DNA of 64,000 nt. Source: Adiantum capillus-veneris. Its lineage: Eukaryota; Streptophyta; Polypodiopsida; Polypodiales; Pteridaceae. The notes under the pieces are model-generated. The model ran no database searches. It was not told the DNA's origin and was given only the letters and a program-made list of their open reading frames with translations. The stretch lies in contig CM043942.1 of assembly GCA_014529385.2 (NCBI GenBank), positions 33,895,969 through 33,959,968 of the forward strand, in the 5' to 3' direction. The stretch's first letter is position 1. Each line of letters begins with the position of its first letter. The translations under genes and the position numbers were made by a program. Shown one piece after another: positions 30,861-42,358 of the stretch.

Positions 30861-31718
30861 ATGGCAAACCCTTACTGTTTTGGCCGCCAGCTTGGTGCTG
30901 GTGTTGATGGCGTTGTCCGCATCTGCACCGACTCCTCCACCGGCCTTCAATACGCATGTAAGTCTGTGAACAAGTCTGCCTCTGATGCTCTTCTCCATAT
31001 TCGCACAGAAATTGCCATGCTCGAGAAACTTCGTGGTCACCCCAACATCATTGCCTACCAAGGACATTTCGAAGACGACGAGCAAGTGCACATGGCCATG
31101 GATCTGTGTGAGGGTGGCGATCTTTGCGAGCATTTGCAGCAGAAAGGCCCTTTGACAGAGCGCGAAGCTGCGCGGGTAATGGGAGTTGTTGTCTGTGCTG
31201 TGATGTATTGCCATGGAAGAGGGGTAATGCATAGAGATCTTAAGCCAGATAACATACTCTTCCCTCGCAGGAACAGTAGCTATGGCGAGCTTAAGCTTGC
31301 CGACTTTGGCGCATCTGCAGATTTTTCGCGCAGACGGGTGTTTACTGAAGTAGAGGGTACCCCATGGTATCTTGCCCCAGAGATCTTCACAGGAAGTTAC
31401 GATGAAAAGGTGGATGTGTGGAGTCTTGGTATCCTGCTTCACATTATGTTGTCAGGATACGTACCCTTCGATGGGGAGACAACCGGCGACATCTTCCAGG
31501 CCATAAAGAGAGGCAGGCTGGACCTGAAGAAGGGCCCATGGCCGGCAATTTCAGCAGAGGCGAAGGACTTGCTGAAGGGTATGCTACAGAAGAATCCTTA
31601 TCGCAGGTTGCGTCTAACAGAGATCCTTGCACATCCCTGGATGCAGAGCTCAACCGGTTCAGGGCTCGAAAGGTGGGGAAACATGCCAGCGTCGGAGTCG
31701 GTGGTGGTTGGTGGATGA
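30861..31718 (+). CDS. Ser/Thr protein kinase, CDPK/PEPC-kinase-like, intronless
   Basis: A 285-residue intact ORF that is little more than a kinase domain. It transfers phosphate from ATP to Ser/Thr of a partner not deducible here. Motifs from the ATG at 30861: Gly loop GAGVDG (12-17), ATP lysine in ACK (34), HRDLKPDN (124-131), DFG (148-150), activation segment ending GTPWYLAPE (166-174), and DVWSLGILLHIMLSGYVPF. All catalytic residues are present. There are no EF-hands, autoinhibitory helix, signal peptide or membrane segment. The size and CDPK-like C-lobe resemble plant PEP carboxylase kinases (about 280 residues), but the N-lobe is atypical and orthology is unproven. I prefer this ATG; the frame is open upstream to 30801 with no in-frame ATG. 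Base composition is richer in GC than its surroundings. Confidence 0.9.
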   Translation: MANPYCFGRQLGAGVDGVVRICTDSSTGLQYACKSVNKSASDALLHIRTEIAMLEKLRGHPNIIAYQGHFEDDEQVHMAMDLCEGGDLCEHLQQKGPLTEREAARVMGVVVCAVMYCHGRGVMHRDLKPDNILFPRRNSSYGELKLADFGASADFSRRRVFTEVEGTPWYLAPEIFTGSYDEKVDVWSLGILLHIMLSGYVPFDGETTGDIFQAIKRGRLDLKKGPWPAISAEAKDLLKGMLQKNPYRRLRLTEILAHPWMQSSTGSGLERWGNMPASESVVVGG

Positions 31719-32245
31719 CACAATTTCCTACCTCAGGAAGAGTGTGTCTAACCGTGGATTGCGTGCATGACACGGCTCAATTTTTGTGCGGAATCCATGC
31801 AGTGGACGAGCTTTTGATCCTGCAAAGAGCCATCTGTGCAGACATCGGGTGCGTGTTCTGGCTCGCTGGGATTAGACGCATACATTATATGTCAGAAGCA
31901 AAGAGGTGCATGTGTACACACATGGCCTTGTACTTATGCTGTATACTGTTCAGAGTAGTCTGTCATCGAATACCCGGGCTTCCTTAATAGAGAAGTTATG
32001 AGAGCCATAGCAACTAGTAAGGCTTACAGGGTAAACTTTTCCTACATGGTCATCCCCGCCCAAGACCTAGTTTTTGGAGGTTTTGTGTGAATTGGGATGA
32101 TCAAATTTTGGTGGTGTTGTACAGCCCGGCTTCAGTTTTGCCATAGCCAAATCCTCTCTTGTAATGTAGTAATGTAATCATTCCAATTTTGCTGGAAATT
32201 ATTCTTTTATCTTGTGTACTATAATGCTTGCAGTGTGTGTGTGTG
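31719..32245 (+). other. Kinase 3' region
   Basis: Probable 3' UTR then intergenic DNA. An overlapping open frame (31418-31987) is a shadow of the kinase and then of this non-coding region. No clear AATAAA near the stop. Confidence 0.45.
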
Positions 32246-32947
32246 GAGAGAGAGAGAGAGAGAGGGAGAGAGAGAGACTTCAGTCCATATCCTTGCAATG
32301 TGGGTGTGGGTTCTGTTGTCAATTTGTCAATATGTGTGCCATGAAAGACACTGCCAATATTTATATTTTAACACAAAAGGATGACTCTTTTTAGTCTTTG
32401 CTGAACCCACCGCAGCACTAACCCTTTTGTCTCTTTATCATCCAAGAACATGTTCTTTGGCCACGTGCCCAACATGTTCTAGAGTCCTCATAGTCACTTC
32501 TGGTCAAGGCCCCCCCCCCCCCCCCCCCCCCCCAAACACACAATTGTGAGTGAATTATAATGATCAACCTAAAAAATTACAAGATCTTGTCATGCTCGTG
32601 TTGAGCCATGACATCAAACAGGGACCAAAATCACAACGGCTATCAGGGTTCTTCTGATATCTTGGACAAGCAAATCTTAAGTGTGGGGGCACTTTGGAAG
32701 AGCTAATACATTACAATACTGGTGAGCATGTGTTTCTAATTTTGTAAACATTTTCTAAAAAGGGAATGTTGGCAGAATTTTAGCTGTTTCTCAGTCTCTC
32801 TCTCAATTGGGGAGTGTGGGTCAATGCCTGTCCCCCCCCCCTCTTCCACTTGTTTTAGGGCCAACTCTCAGCTCCTGACCGCTAGGAACCTTTGCAATAG
32901 CACATAGCATTGCTTGGTTTCTTCATGTGGTTGTATCTGTGGATTTT

Positions 32948-32991
<44 letters not shown>

Positions 32992-33000
32992 GGTGGCGGC
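32246..33000. repeat. Microsatellites: (GA)n, poly-C (24), (CT)n
   Basis: GA tract 32246-32277; C run 32510-32533; CT tract 32949-32991. Sequence between them is anonymous and AT-rich with no supported gene. Confidence 0.85.
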
Positions 33001-35360
33001 AATCTCTCTCTCTAGTGTAGTCTAGAGGATGAGCAACCGAGGGGGAAAGGAGACACGCGAGAGGTGAGGGAGGCACTGTTAGAAAAAAACCTAGGGTCTA
33101 GTGTATTTAAACCGGTTGAAATTATAAAATCCCAGTTAGATTTTGAGCTTGCCTTTAAGAAAAACGACAAATTTACACAAGTTTTAGTGTAATTACCGGC
33201 AAAAGCTTCAAATTTTGACATGTAAACCGAGAGAATTTCAAGTTTCCCCTTATTTTGGTTGGTTAGGAAAAATGTATTTTTCTAGCCCTGGAGGGAGGTG
33301 CAAGTCGGGTGTAGAGGTTGCAGTTCAAAGGAAGGGGGGTGACAAGGTGTTTTTGGGGCAGGCGGTATTCATAGAGTATAGGTGGTTGTCTGACCTACAT
33401 GTATCTATGCAAGTTTTCTTGTCACCAAAATTGTATTTTGGTAAGAGCCCATTAAAGTTTAATCATTGAAATTGAAATTCATTCAGTGTAACATTCAACA
33501 ATGTTTTTGAGGAAATAAAGTTTGAAGCTTAAATCATGATTTTCTCTTTTTAAGCTCAAGGGAGAAATTACTTTGTAATGCTTAAATCGGACATGCAAAT
33601 GTAATCGGAATGGTCACGACAGACTCTAAATGAATTATATGTTTGTTGAACATTTAAAAGCCATTAAGAATATATTTATGTAGGATCAAGATTATTGTTA
33701 ATCCCTCAAGGCATGAGCTAAGTATGAGGCCTTTTGTACATTCTTCTTTGAAATAATATATAACATCTCCACTCACTATTGTGATTATGGCCAAAAAGAA
33801 AAAAGGATTTACATATGTGATCTTAAACTATTTTATTCTGTTTTGTTAACTTTATGGGAGTGATTATAGTAATAACAAAATTCTACAATTACACCATGCA
33901 CTAACCATGTCACGGAGTCCACAAAGCAGCAACAAACCATCCATACCCACAACCAAAGAGCCAGCTAATAAATAGGGGAGCCACCCCAGGATACCATACA
34001 CACAGACTGACACAACATTCGTAAAACATCTGAGTTGAATACGGAGCTACCCTCGGAAGAGACTTGCATCAACTCCATCCGAAAGATCCCCACCCACCTG
34101 ACAAGTCTTGAACTCTAGTACCTACGATTCAACAGGAAACTAAACCCACCTAGCAGCCATCCACTCACTGCATCTAGTAGCCCTTGAATGATAACCACAA
34201 ACATCAAATCTGTGCCATGCTTCTCAGGATATCGACCCCAAATCTGTGCCCTGCTTCCAAGGGAGGAACCCAACTTAAAGCATGCAATGCACAACCCCTC
34301 CCACTATCCACTCACTTTGCCAACACCCAATAGCACACGGAGGCCGTTCTCCTCCCCGAGTGGAGGTGAAAGGACCTACATCCCCTGATGTTAAAAAAAA
34401 AAGGGCTGCTTATGGTTGGGGACCTGTATAGATTCAATGTACTTAGTTAATGTTTACAATAAAATGCACGAAAAGTAATCATCAATGTGAATGTTGTGAA
34501 AGTAAATGAAAGAAAAGGTTTTGTCTTGTTTGTTTAGATACTTTTCATTTATGTTTCAAATGTTCTAAAGCGTATGCATACAAAAAGATACACACTTTCA
34601 ATAGCTATGTCTTACAAGTAGTGCTGCTGAATAGTGTCAATGTTCTAAGCTAAATGCCAACGAACTTAATTCACCTTCTTTTGTATATGTGCATAATTGG
34701 GGACGTCTATGCTATTCAAGGAGAGGAGATGTCACCACATTTGATTTTGATATACTTAAATGATTCTCTCTCTCTCTCTCTCTAGAATTGGCCATTTCAA
34801 CGAGAGGAAACAAAAAAATAGAAGGATCAAGATTACGAAGATGGTTGTAAGGTGTATTTCAGGCCTTAGGGTGCCAAAAGGCTGAAACAATCTTCAAAAC
34901 TGGCAATGCAATCAATTTAAGGTGTATCTCAAGACCTTAGAGTACCAAAAGGATAATGCGATCTTTATAAGTGTCAACGGAGTTCTTTTGGAACCAAATG
35001 TGCTTTTACAGAACCAAAATAAATTAAAAATGGGTCCCAAATGCTTTGAAAGTGTGCAAAAATGCCAGCTAAAAGGGGGGCTAGCTTGAGGACCCTTAAC
35101 ATCCATAAACATACACCTCTTAAGGAGGAGTGGTGGTTACTTCTCAAAAGGTAAAGAACTAAAGGAAATGTCTAGATCTGGCTAAAGTGCCAAAAGGAGA
35201 CTTAGTCAGACTATTCTTGGAATATTGCCCCAAGAGAGCTGATCTTTAAAAACGGCCGTGATCTAAAAAGTTGTACACTTTTCGAATAGAGGAGCGGAAG
35301 AGAGTGAAAAACATGAATTACTATTGTACAAAAGGCTATTCATAGCCTTCAGACCTTCCC
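33001..35360. other. No gene recognised
   Basis: AT-rich with many stops in all frames. A C/A-rich patch at 33900-34390 (ends GATGTTAAAAAAAAAAGG) may be a degraded short retroposon with an A-rich tail, but I cannot show internal promoter boxes. A short TC tract is at 34765-34784. Confidence 0.5.
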
Positions 35361-35370
35361 CCTCTCAATA

Positions 35371-35456
<86 letters not shown>
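35371..35456. repeat. (TC)n(CA)n compound microsatellite
   Basis: TC repeat 35371-35400 followed directly by CA repeat 35401-35456. Confidence 0.93.
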
Positions 35457-35458
<2 letters not shown>

Positions 35459-36100
35459 GATCTCCATAGCTACTATGCTATATTATGGCTCTCTTGAAGC
35501 TCTACGTATTTATTGTATCAATTTCATATTTTGATAATGTCTACTAGTTTATGCAGCAACATCTTTGCTCACTAGTCTTAGAGAATACGATGGAGAAGTT
35601 ATTTGTCATGCATGGAAATTTGTAAGTAAAAATCTTCTAAAGAGAAGTAGGCACATGCTCTTGAAGAGTTTTGTGTGTTTTTGAGATGCTTCTATAAAAG
35701 GAACAAGAGATGTCTAAGAAGGAAGAAGATAACAATTCTTCAAAGAAAGGACTCTCCGGGTCTATGTTTCTGATTAGAGAAAGTTGAAATTGTTAAATTG
35801 ATCAATAAATCCATTATGTTGGCACGACATCTTAGGGCAAGTTGATGTACCATGATGGTATGTATCTTCATCAAAAGCTTTTGTAATACAAAAACCCCTT
35901 ATTGGGTGTTGGGGAGGGGGATCCCAACATGCAATACTATGCCATTTCTTTTTCTCTCTTTTTAAGTTTCTACTTATGGTTATGTGATTTATGCTATGAA
36001 TCTCTTACTTGTATGATGTTCAAGTGATATTGGCGGTCTATTTCTCCTAAAGTTCGTTGCAGTTCTTTTAACTTTTTGCCAATTTAGCATAGTTTGTTAC
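35457..36100. other. No gene recognised
   Basis: AT-rich. A TATA-like TCTATAAAAGGAAC at about 35691-35704 and an AATAAA near 35804 resemble LTR signals, but no matching second LTR was found. Confidence 0.4.
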
Positions 36101-37983
36101 TAGTTGTACTAATAACAGATTGATATGTAGTACATCCATATATATATCAAGACCTATCAATAGAGAACGCTCACACAAGCTAGGAAACACCACCCCCTTG
36201 GCGCCCCCCCTGCAACAAAAGAAGGACATCAATAGTGAGACCAAGTCAATGAAGAAGCTACCATGGACACCCCAACACCGGCCAAGAACTGGATACACGT
36301 TGGTGTTGCTCTCCTCAACTTTGTACTTGAAAGTAATGCCATCTTGAGCATCGGTTGCCTTTGTGAAAACTTTGAATTGTAGACCATACTACGTCCAATA
36401 ATCCCCATTCGTGAATTGTGAACATATCACGTCCAAAATATAAAACTCCAAGATAATGATCTGTTGGAACACATCCTGTCCATGATCCGACCAACAACAA
36501 TGAATTAGCTAGTCCATCCATAGTGTTTTAGACGTCTGATTGGTTCCCTCCCATATGCAAGTGCATTAAACTCCGACCTACGGGTCCAAACACCAATAAC
36601 TTGAAACACAAGGGTCCAAAATAATTATAAGGAGCATTCATTGCCCCTCTCTGCCACTCACAAGCCTCTCTCTGGCTGAAGCTAGTGGTGACACCTGTCA
36701 TTCGACTAGAAATCTGACGTCGAGGCCACTGTGGCCATCGCCACGAGTGCCATGCCGATCTCCTATGCCAAATCTTTATTACCATAATCTCTGTCCAGCT
36801 TGCCTTTGACTTTGTCTATTTGCCAGAGTTCCTGATTTTGCCTTTGGCTTCAAACTCCCGAGCCAAACAAAGCGTCGAGTCACATTCATGACAAATGCGG
36901 TCATACCTCGTGGGTACTGAAGCAACTAACTGAGTACTGATACTGCCATCTTTGTCCAACTGACATTTGCCGTTGACCTCTAGTGAACTCCTCCATTTTC
37001 TTTTGACTTCACAAACTCGAGCCAAACAAATTGTCGGGTTCCTTGAGAACTGTGTCAGTGCATAGGCCGCTAAATGGATGGTTGATGATCCGTTATCCAT
37101 AGCTTTTGGCTGCTTTTGGTCGTTGTTGCCGGGCGTGCTCAAACAAGGGGAGGCCTTGTTGAAGTTGCAAAACTTGGAAGTGAACTCTCGCCTTCTTGCA
37201 CTCCAATAATTGGCCGCACGATCTCCAAGTCGAGTCACCAAAGCAAAACTCTTTGATCTCCCAAGCCGCGTTAAGGGTCTCGTCCAAAGATTCTCCATTG
37301 CTCCTCGCAAGTCACCTTCTAAAGCTCCTCCCAATGCCCGTCCAAGTCGCTCAAAGGACATGCAAGGTTACTCCTTCCAATGTTCTCAAACCATTCTTCG
37401 AAGGTCTCCTCCAAATAGGCTACGAAAGCCGTTTTCCACGAGGTACCGTCCTTGCATTGTGTCCTCTAAGGCAAGGCCAACACAACTCCTAGCCTAGTGC
37501 CTTGGGGCACCCTCTCTCTGCCAAACAACGTTTTAAAACATTGGCCAAGAAGTGGCAAAAGGGGGACTGTGGGGCGTTGACAATGGTTGCATCGCGAAAC
37601 GCAAGGGGAGAGAGCAGGGCATTGTTGACAACATTGTTTCAATACGTTGGGAAAGGGGAAGGTCGCCTGTCGGAGGGGGGGTGTCTCAAAACGTGCAAGG
37701 AGGGGGGGCAGGGCGTTGTATGGTGGGGCTGTGGGCATCTCAAAACGCGATTGGGAGGGTGCACTGCCAGGGGAGTTCGTTGCCTCTGCTGCAAGCGTTT
37801 TAAAACATTGCGACAACAAGCAAAATTTTCAAGCACCGGTAAAGGAGCCAAAAACGCCCAACGTTTTAAAACTTCGTGGGCTTTAAAAGGATGCCGATGA
37901 CCCACGGGATGTAGTTCTCTTCTCAGGCTCTCCGCGACTGCTCCTCTATACCAAGGGCTTCAAGCACTAAGCTCTGATACCAT
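36101..37983 (-). mobile_element. Probable decayed LTR element interior with tRNA-Met primer site
   Basis: At 37970-37982 the minus strand reads ATGGTATCAGAGCTT, a classic primer site next to an LTR-like sequence. Leftward the minus strand has several overlapping open segments (for example 37361-36816 and 37287-37093, DETLNAAWEIKEFCF). None matches a gag or pol motif I recognise. No second LTR was found, so the element is truncated or non-autonomous. Confidence 0.45.
37500..37905. repeat. GC-rich island of degenerate repeats around GTTTTAAAAC
   Basis: The palindrome GTTTTAAAAC occurs at 37530-37539, 37797-37806 and 37863-37872; variants CTCAAAACG occur near 37685 and 37739. Plus-strand translation from 37502 repeats RFKTL, CLKTC, HLKTR, KRFKTL and QRFKTS at irregular 20-80-residue spacing. 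The minus strand repeats NVLKR/RVLR/HVLR/EVLKR. No known domain. Confidence 0.6.
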
Positions 37984-38030
37984 GTCAAATTTGACAATGC
38001 GGTAGCGTAGAGACCAAGGAGAGTGAGCAC

Positions 38031-38080
<50 letters not shown>

Positions 38081-38325
38081 CCTGAACCAATCAACCTTGG
38101 CAATGAATAATTGAATGTGTATACAATGGAGGTAAGGGGTTGCTTATATAGCAATTCTAGTAAATTGTCATACCCAGGACTTTGACAAATAAGTAAAATA
38201 AATACCTAAAATCCGGACTAAATAATGGGATCACATTGAGCAGTTCACTTGAGATGCCTAAACTTTAACAGACGGGTATTTTCAAATGCAGAGTAGGCTC
38301 TCTTCCCACCTTCAACATTCCACAT
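37984..38325 (-). repeat. Putative 5' LTR next to tRNA-Met primer site
   Basis: The LTR-like end TGTCAAATTTGACA abuts the primer site. A TATA-like GCTATATAAGCAA lies on the minus strand near 38138-38150, and a GA tract at 38033-38078. The right boundary is uncertain; no second copy is present. Confidence 0.45.
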
Positions 38326-39420
38326 AGCACATTAATGCCATTTGTGGTTGGTCTAGTGCAGAGGTACTAGAAGGTGGCTAAGCTTTTATGTAACCCTTTG
38401 TCCCTCAAGGCTTGACATGAATTTGAGGCTGATTTGTATATCTATTGGTGACTTTATAATATTATTACTCACAATTGTGAGTTTTGAAAAAAGAAAAAGA
38501 ACTTGAAGGGTAATGAGGACGATCAATGATACTATGACTTTGGGGGAATCCGTTGCCCACGAGCACATTTGTTGTTTTTTTAGGAACCCATGCTCTTTTT
38601 TTTTTTAATTGCATTATGGTTCCAAAATAGCTTTGTCGTAATAATTTTTGAGACAAGCGAATTGCTTATGAGCTAAATGAGCTTATGGTATGAATCATAT
38701 TGAAAACAATGCTTATGCTTGTGTGTTTGTGTGTGTTCGACTCTTCAAAATTTTGGAAATCCTTTCGTGGAGACTTGTAGACCTGTGAAGGTTTATTTAC
38801 TAAATTTGTCTAATTTTTAATTTGTCCCAACTGTTCAAGAAAATAAGGAATCCTTTGTTTACTACATTTCTATGTTTTTTCCCCTAATTGTCTCAACGGT
38901 TCGAGAAAAATAGAGAATCCTTTCAAAACCTCTAAAGGTGCAAAAAGGAAACGTGGAGAGGGCTTTAATCAAAGCTATTGGTCTATCAATTCCATTACAT
39001 GGAATCTCACGAAATTTTGATTCACCTCGGAGCTTGTCTATTTCACCTGCTCTAAAATTGTGGCTCCATATTTAATTGCACATGCAGTTTAGAGGCCAGA
39101 GATCGTACTCAAGACGTCAGGGCAAACCAAAGATATATTGCACTAGGCTTGTGTACCATGGACAACTAGATGCCATGGATGGGAGGTCCCTTCATATTAA
39201 AAAAAGAAAAGTTGGTGTTGCATCTTGCCTTATGCGATAGGTGTCGCTTCATTCCTTACACACCAGTTGTCTCCTCACATTGGCTCGCGCGCCCTCCAGC
39301 TCGCTTGCCTTGAGGTTGCCTGTGCAAATGCCAATTGCTATATTGTGTCCCTCCTTTCCCCTTTTCCATTCACTCACATTTGTTTTGATGGGCATCTGCT
39401 GAGATTCTCATTAATACAAG
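38326..39420. other. No gene recognised
   Basis: AT-rich anonymous DNA with A and T homopolymers. No supported ORF or RNA gene. Confidence 0.55.
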
Positions 39421-39712
39421 CTAGTATGTGACCCGCGCGTTGTTGCAACTAGAAAATGCACGTCTTCTATCTTACAACTACAAAGGTGGAAAATTATATA
39501 TATTCTATTGTTCTACATGTATACACTCTCATGCATTTCACAAAAATGATTCACAACATCTCTATGGATTCTAAAAAAAAAGTATACATGCAAGAGGCAG
39601 CAAATATTCCTCTAATACCAAGCTTGACAAGTTCTCACACATTACGTGGGATTTTCTAGCCCTTATTTAATGGATCTAGGAGTGCTTTATAAAGATTGAA
39701 GAGAACAAAGAA

Positions 39713-39759
<47 letters not shown>

Positions 39760-40109
39760 ATATGTATATTCTCCTCCTCCTCCTCCTCCTTCTCTCTGTT
39801 TAATTGGACAGTCCTCTAAGCTCTTACAGTTGTTTAATATTATTATTTACATTCTCCTCCTCCTTGTCCTCCTCTCTGTTTAATTGGATAGTTCTCTAGG
39901 TTGCTTGCAGTCGTTTAATTCTCTCTCGCTCTCTTTCTCTCTGCCCAAAAGAAACTTTAAATATTAAATTCCTCCATATTTTGTAGGTTTTCTTACCTTC
40001 TAATTTAAAATTTAGAGGTACCGTTGTCTTGAGCTTTGCTCTCAAGTCATGAAGTCTCCAATGTTTATGGTGTTCTTCATACAATAGAAGTCGCTTCTAA
40101 GCAACATGC

Positions 40110-40162
<53 letters not shown>

Positions 40163-40941
40163 TGATTGTCTAAGAAAAGCTCCATGATGAAGGAGAATCC
40201 AACCTTAAATAGCTTCTCCAAGGACCCTATGTGTACCACATTTGAGAGATGCAGTTGGCCATGGACGTGCAGAAGATGTATTATGCCATTGCCACCCAAT
40301 GAGCCATCTTGTGAGAAGCCTTTAGAAGAGGTGAAAAGAAGCATAGCTCATGTTTGTGCAAGCTAGAGTGGATAACACGTGGAAGGCTTCTCCTTGCTTA
40401 GAAAATTTACGCTTCATTATATATGTATATATTTACTTTAAAATTATTTTGATCAAGAGAAATAAATTGGCACTCTCTTTGAGACCTCTCTCTCTCTCTC
40501 TCTCTTGTATGATGCGCGCACACACACATACACATGTTCTTCCATTTTGGGACTATTTGAGACCAGTGTTCGATTAAAATTGGGATTAGTATATTAATAA
40601 AAAAACCTTAGCTGGATTCCAAGTTCACCTTGAAGTAAACTGGCAAAATTTTGTTAGTGTGTTTATGAACAATTTTTTAAAGTTTGAAATTTTATGGCCA
40701 TTGGCTTTCCAAAAGCAAAGTTGAGTCACCCTTCAATTAAGGAAAATTGAAGTTGAACAAGTAGAATCAATCCTTTTTTTTTGTTACTTTTTTGGTTACT
40801 TTGAAAGGGGTTCACATGTTCCAAGATTTCAAGCTTTAGAGAAATGAGACATTTTGTAAGATTTTCTTTGAAGTAAAGCAGTGAGTGACAAGTGGAGGGT
40901 CTCTCCTTGAAAATTTTAAGCTACATTACATATAGTATAGA
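39421..40941 (-). mobile_element. Non-autonomous Helitron, left copy (1521 bp)
   Basis: On the minus strand it starts TCTATACTATATGTAATG (40941, preceded by A) and ends GCGCGGGTCACATACTAG (39421). A TC...CTAG pair with a GC-rich hairpin just before CTAG is the Helitron signature. Similarity to 44092-45791 in opposite orientation runs along almost the whole length. The base after CTAG is C instead of T. No Rep/helicase ORF. Contains GA tracts at 39717-39755 and 40112-40160 and a CT tract near 40486-40505. Confidence 0.8.
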
Positions 40942-40959
40942 TATAGATGATTTCAAAAT

Positions 40960-41345
40960 ATTTTGATGCGATAAAGAACCCCAAGTCATTTGGAAAGTCT
41001 TCCTTTGGAGAGTACTTTTTGGTCTCACCTAAACCGGAGAAAAAGCTAAAGCTAGAGGTCTAGCCGAAGGTGCATGTGTCAAATGCAAGCACCCGATTGA
41101 GTCTCTCACGCACCTATTTTGGGAATGCCCAAAAATTAGAGTTTTCGCAGGCTCAATCTATAGGAGAGTCTTCACACATTTGGGAACTCCCTTCTTTAGA
41201 CGTGACCTTGCTATGGGCTCTAGACACATTGACAATTTGGATCTTCTATTTGGCATATGCATAGTAAGAGCAACTGTATTAAGAGCTATGTGGTAGTTTA
41301 GAAATGCGTTGCTTTTTTCAAAAGAAGTGTAATCTTCTTGACACA
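40960..41345 (+). pseudogene. LINE zf-RVT fragment
   Basis: In one frame the plus strand reads VIWKVFLWRVLF, then EKAKARGLAEGACVKCKHPI, then ESLTHLFWECPKIRVF. This is the zf-RVT pattern of plant LINEs (FlWRvL...; C..C..Es..HlFweC). It lies in the spacer between the two Helitrons. A fragment only; stops follow. Confidence 0.72.
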
Positions 41346-41892
41346 AATGTTGTTCTAGAAACATGTTGATGGAAACTCCATTGTAATAGAAACCAAAATT
41401 GCAAGCTACACAAGTGGCATCTATGCTTCTATACTATGTATGAAGCAGCTTAAAATTTTCAAGGAAGGAGAGATCCTTCATGTGTCAAGTTCTCCTTCAT
41501 TCCAAAGAGAACTTTTAAAAACATTTAATTGAAAATGCAAAAGTGAAGGGTAAAGACTAGAATGCAGAAAATGAAAAGACTTATGAGGGGGTCTTGGTGG
41601 CCAAAAGTCAAAAAGACCTTAGTAGTCTATCTAAATTTATCATACTTAAACCTATGGTTTTTGGGAGTCCATTTCACTCTATCCACTAATTTCAAGGTTG
41701 ACCACTAACTACTTTTATTTTTAAAAATCATTTGAAGGGTGGCTTTCCTTTACATTTTGAAGGCCGTAAAGAATTTTTTTCCATGTGTTGCATAATGAAC
41801 CTCCATTCGGAGGTTTGCACAGACCTTTTATGTTGTAAATGATTTTTGACCTCAATGCTCAAAGTTCAAAAAAGTAGATGCATGTATTCGCA

Positions 41893-41976
<84 letters not shown>

Positions 41977-42178
41977 GCATTCTCTCAATGTTTGAAAATA
42001 TAAGAGACAAAGTTGACATGCCGTTCCCCAAGGTGTTGGCGCATTGCACGAAGCCTTTCCACATTTGTATTGCATTAATGAAGTACATTGAACTCCAAAA
42101 ATTCAGCAATAGAAGTCCAACAATTGTTATGGATGTCCTGCACACATTATATGTGTGTGTGCGTGCATGCACGCGCGC

Positions 42179-42260
<82 letters not shown>

Positions 42261-42314
42261 ACCATTTACTATAGATTGTGTGTGTGAGAGAGAGAGTGTA
42301 TGTGTGTGTCTCTA

Positions 42315-42358
<44 letters not shown>

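Noticed and set aside
30789-31442. 217-codon ORF antisense to the kinase
   Set aside because: Shadow of a GC-rich coding region; no recognisable motif.
31418-31987. 189-codon ORF overlapping the kinase
   Set aside because: It is in a shifted frame through conserved kinase motifs and continues into non-coding sequence; no domain of its own.
34188-34388. Possible SINE at 33900-34390
   Set aside because: An A-rich 3' end is present, but I could not find convincing A/B boxes or a target duplication.
36816-37361. 181-codon minus-strand ORF as a host gene
   Set aside because: No known motif, overlaps another open frame, and lies in a probable LTR-element interior beside a primer site.
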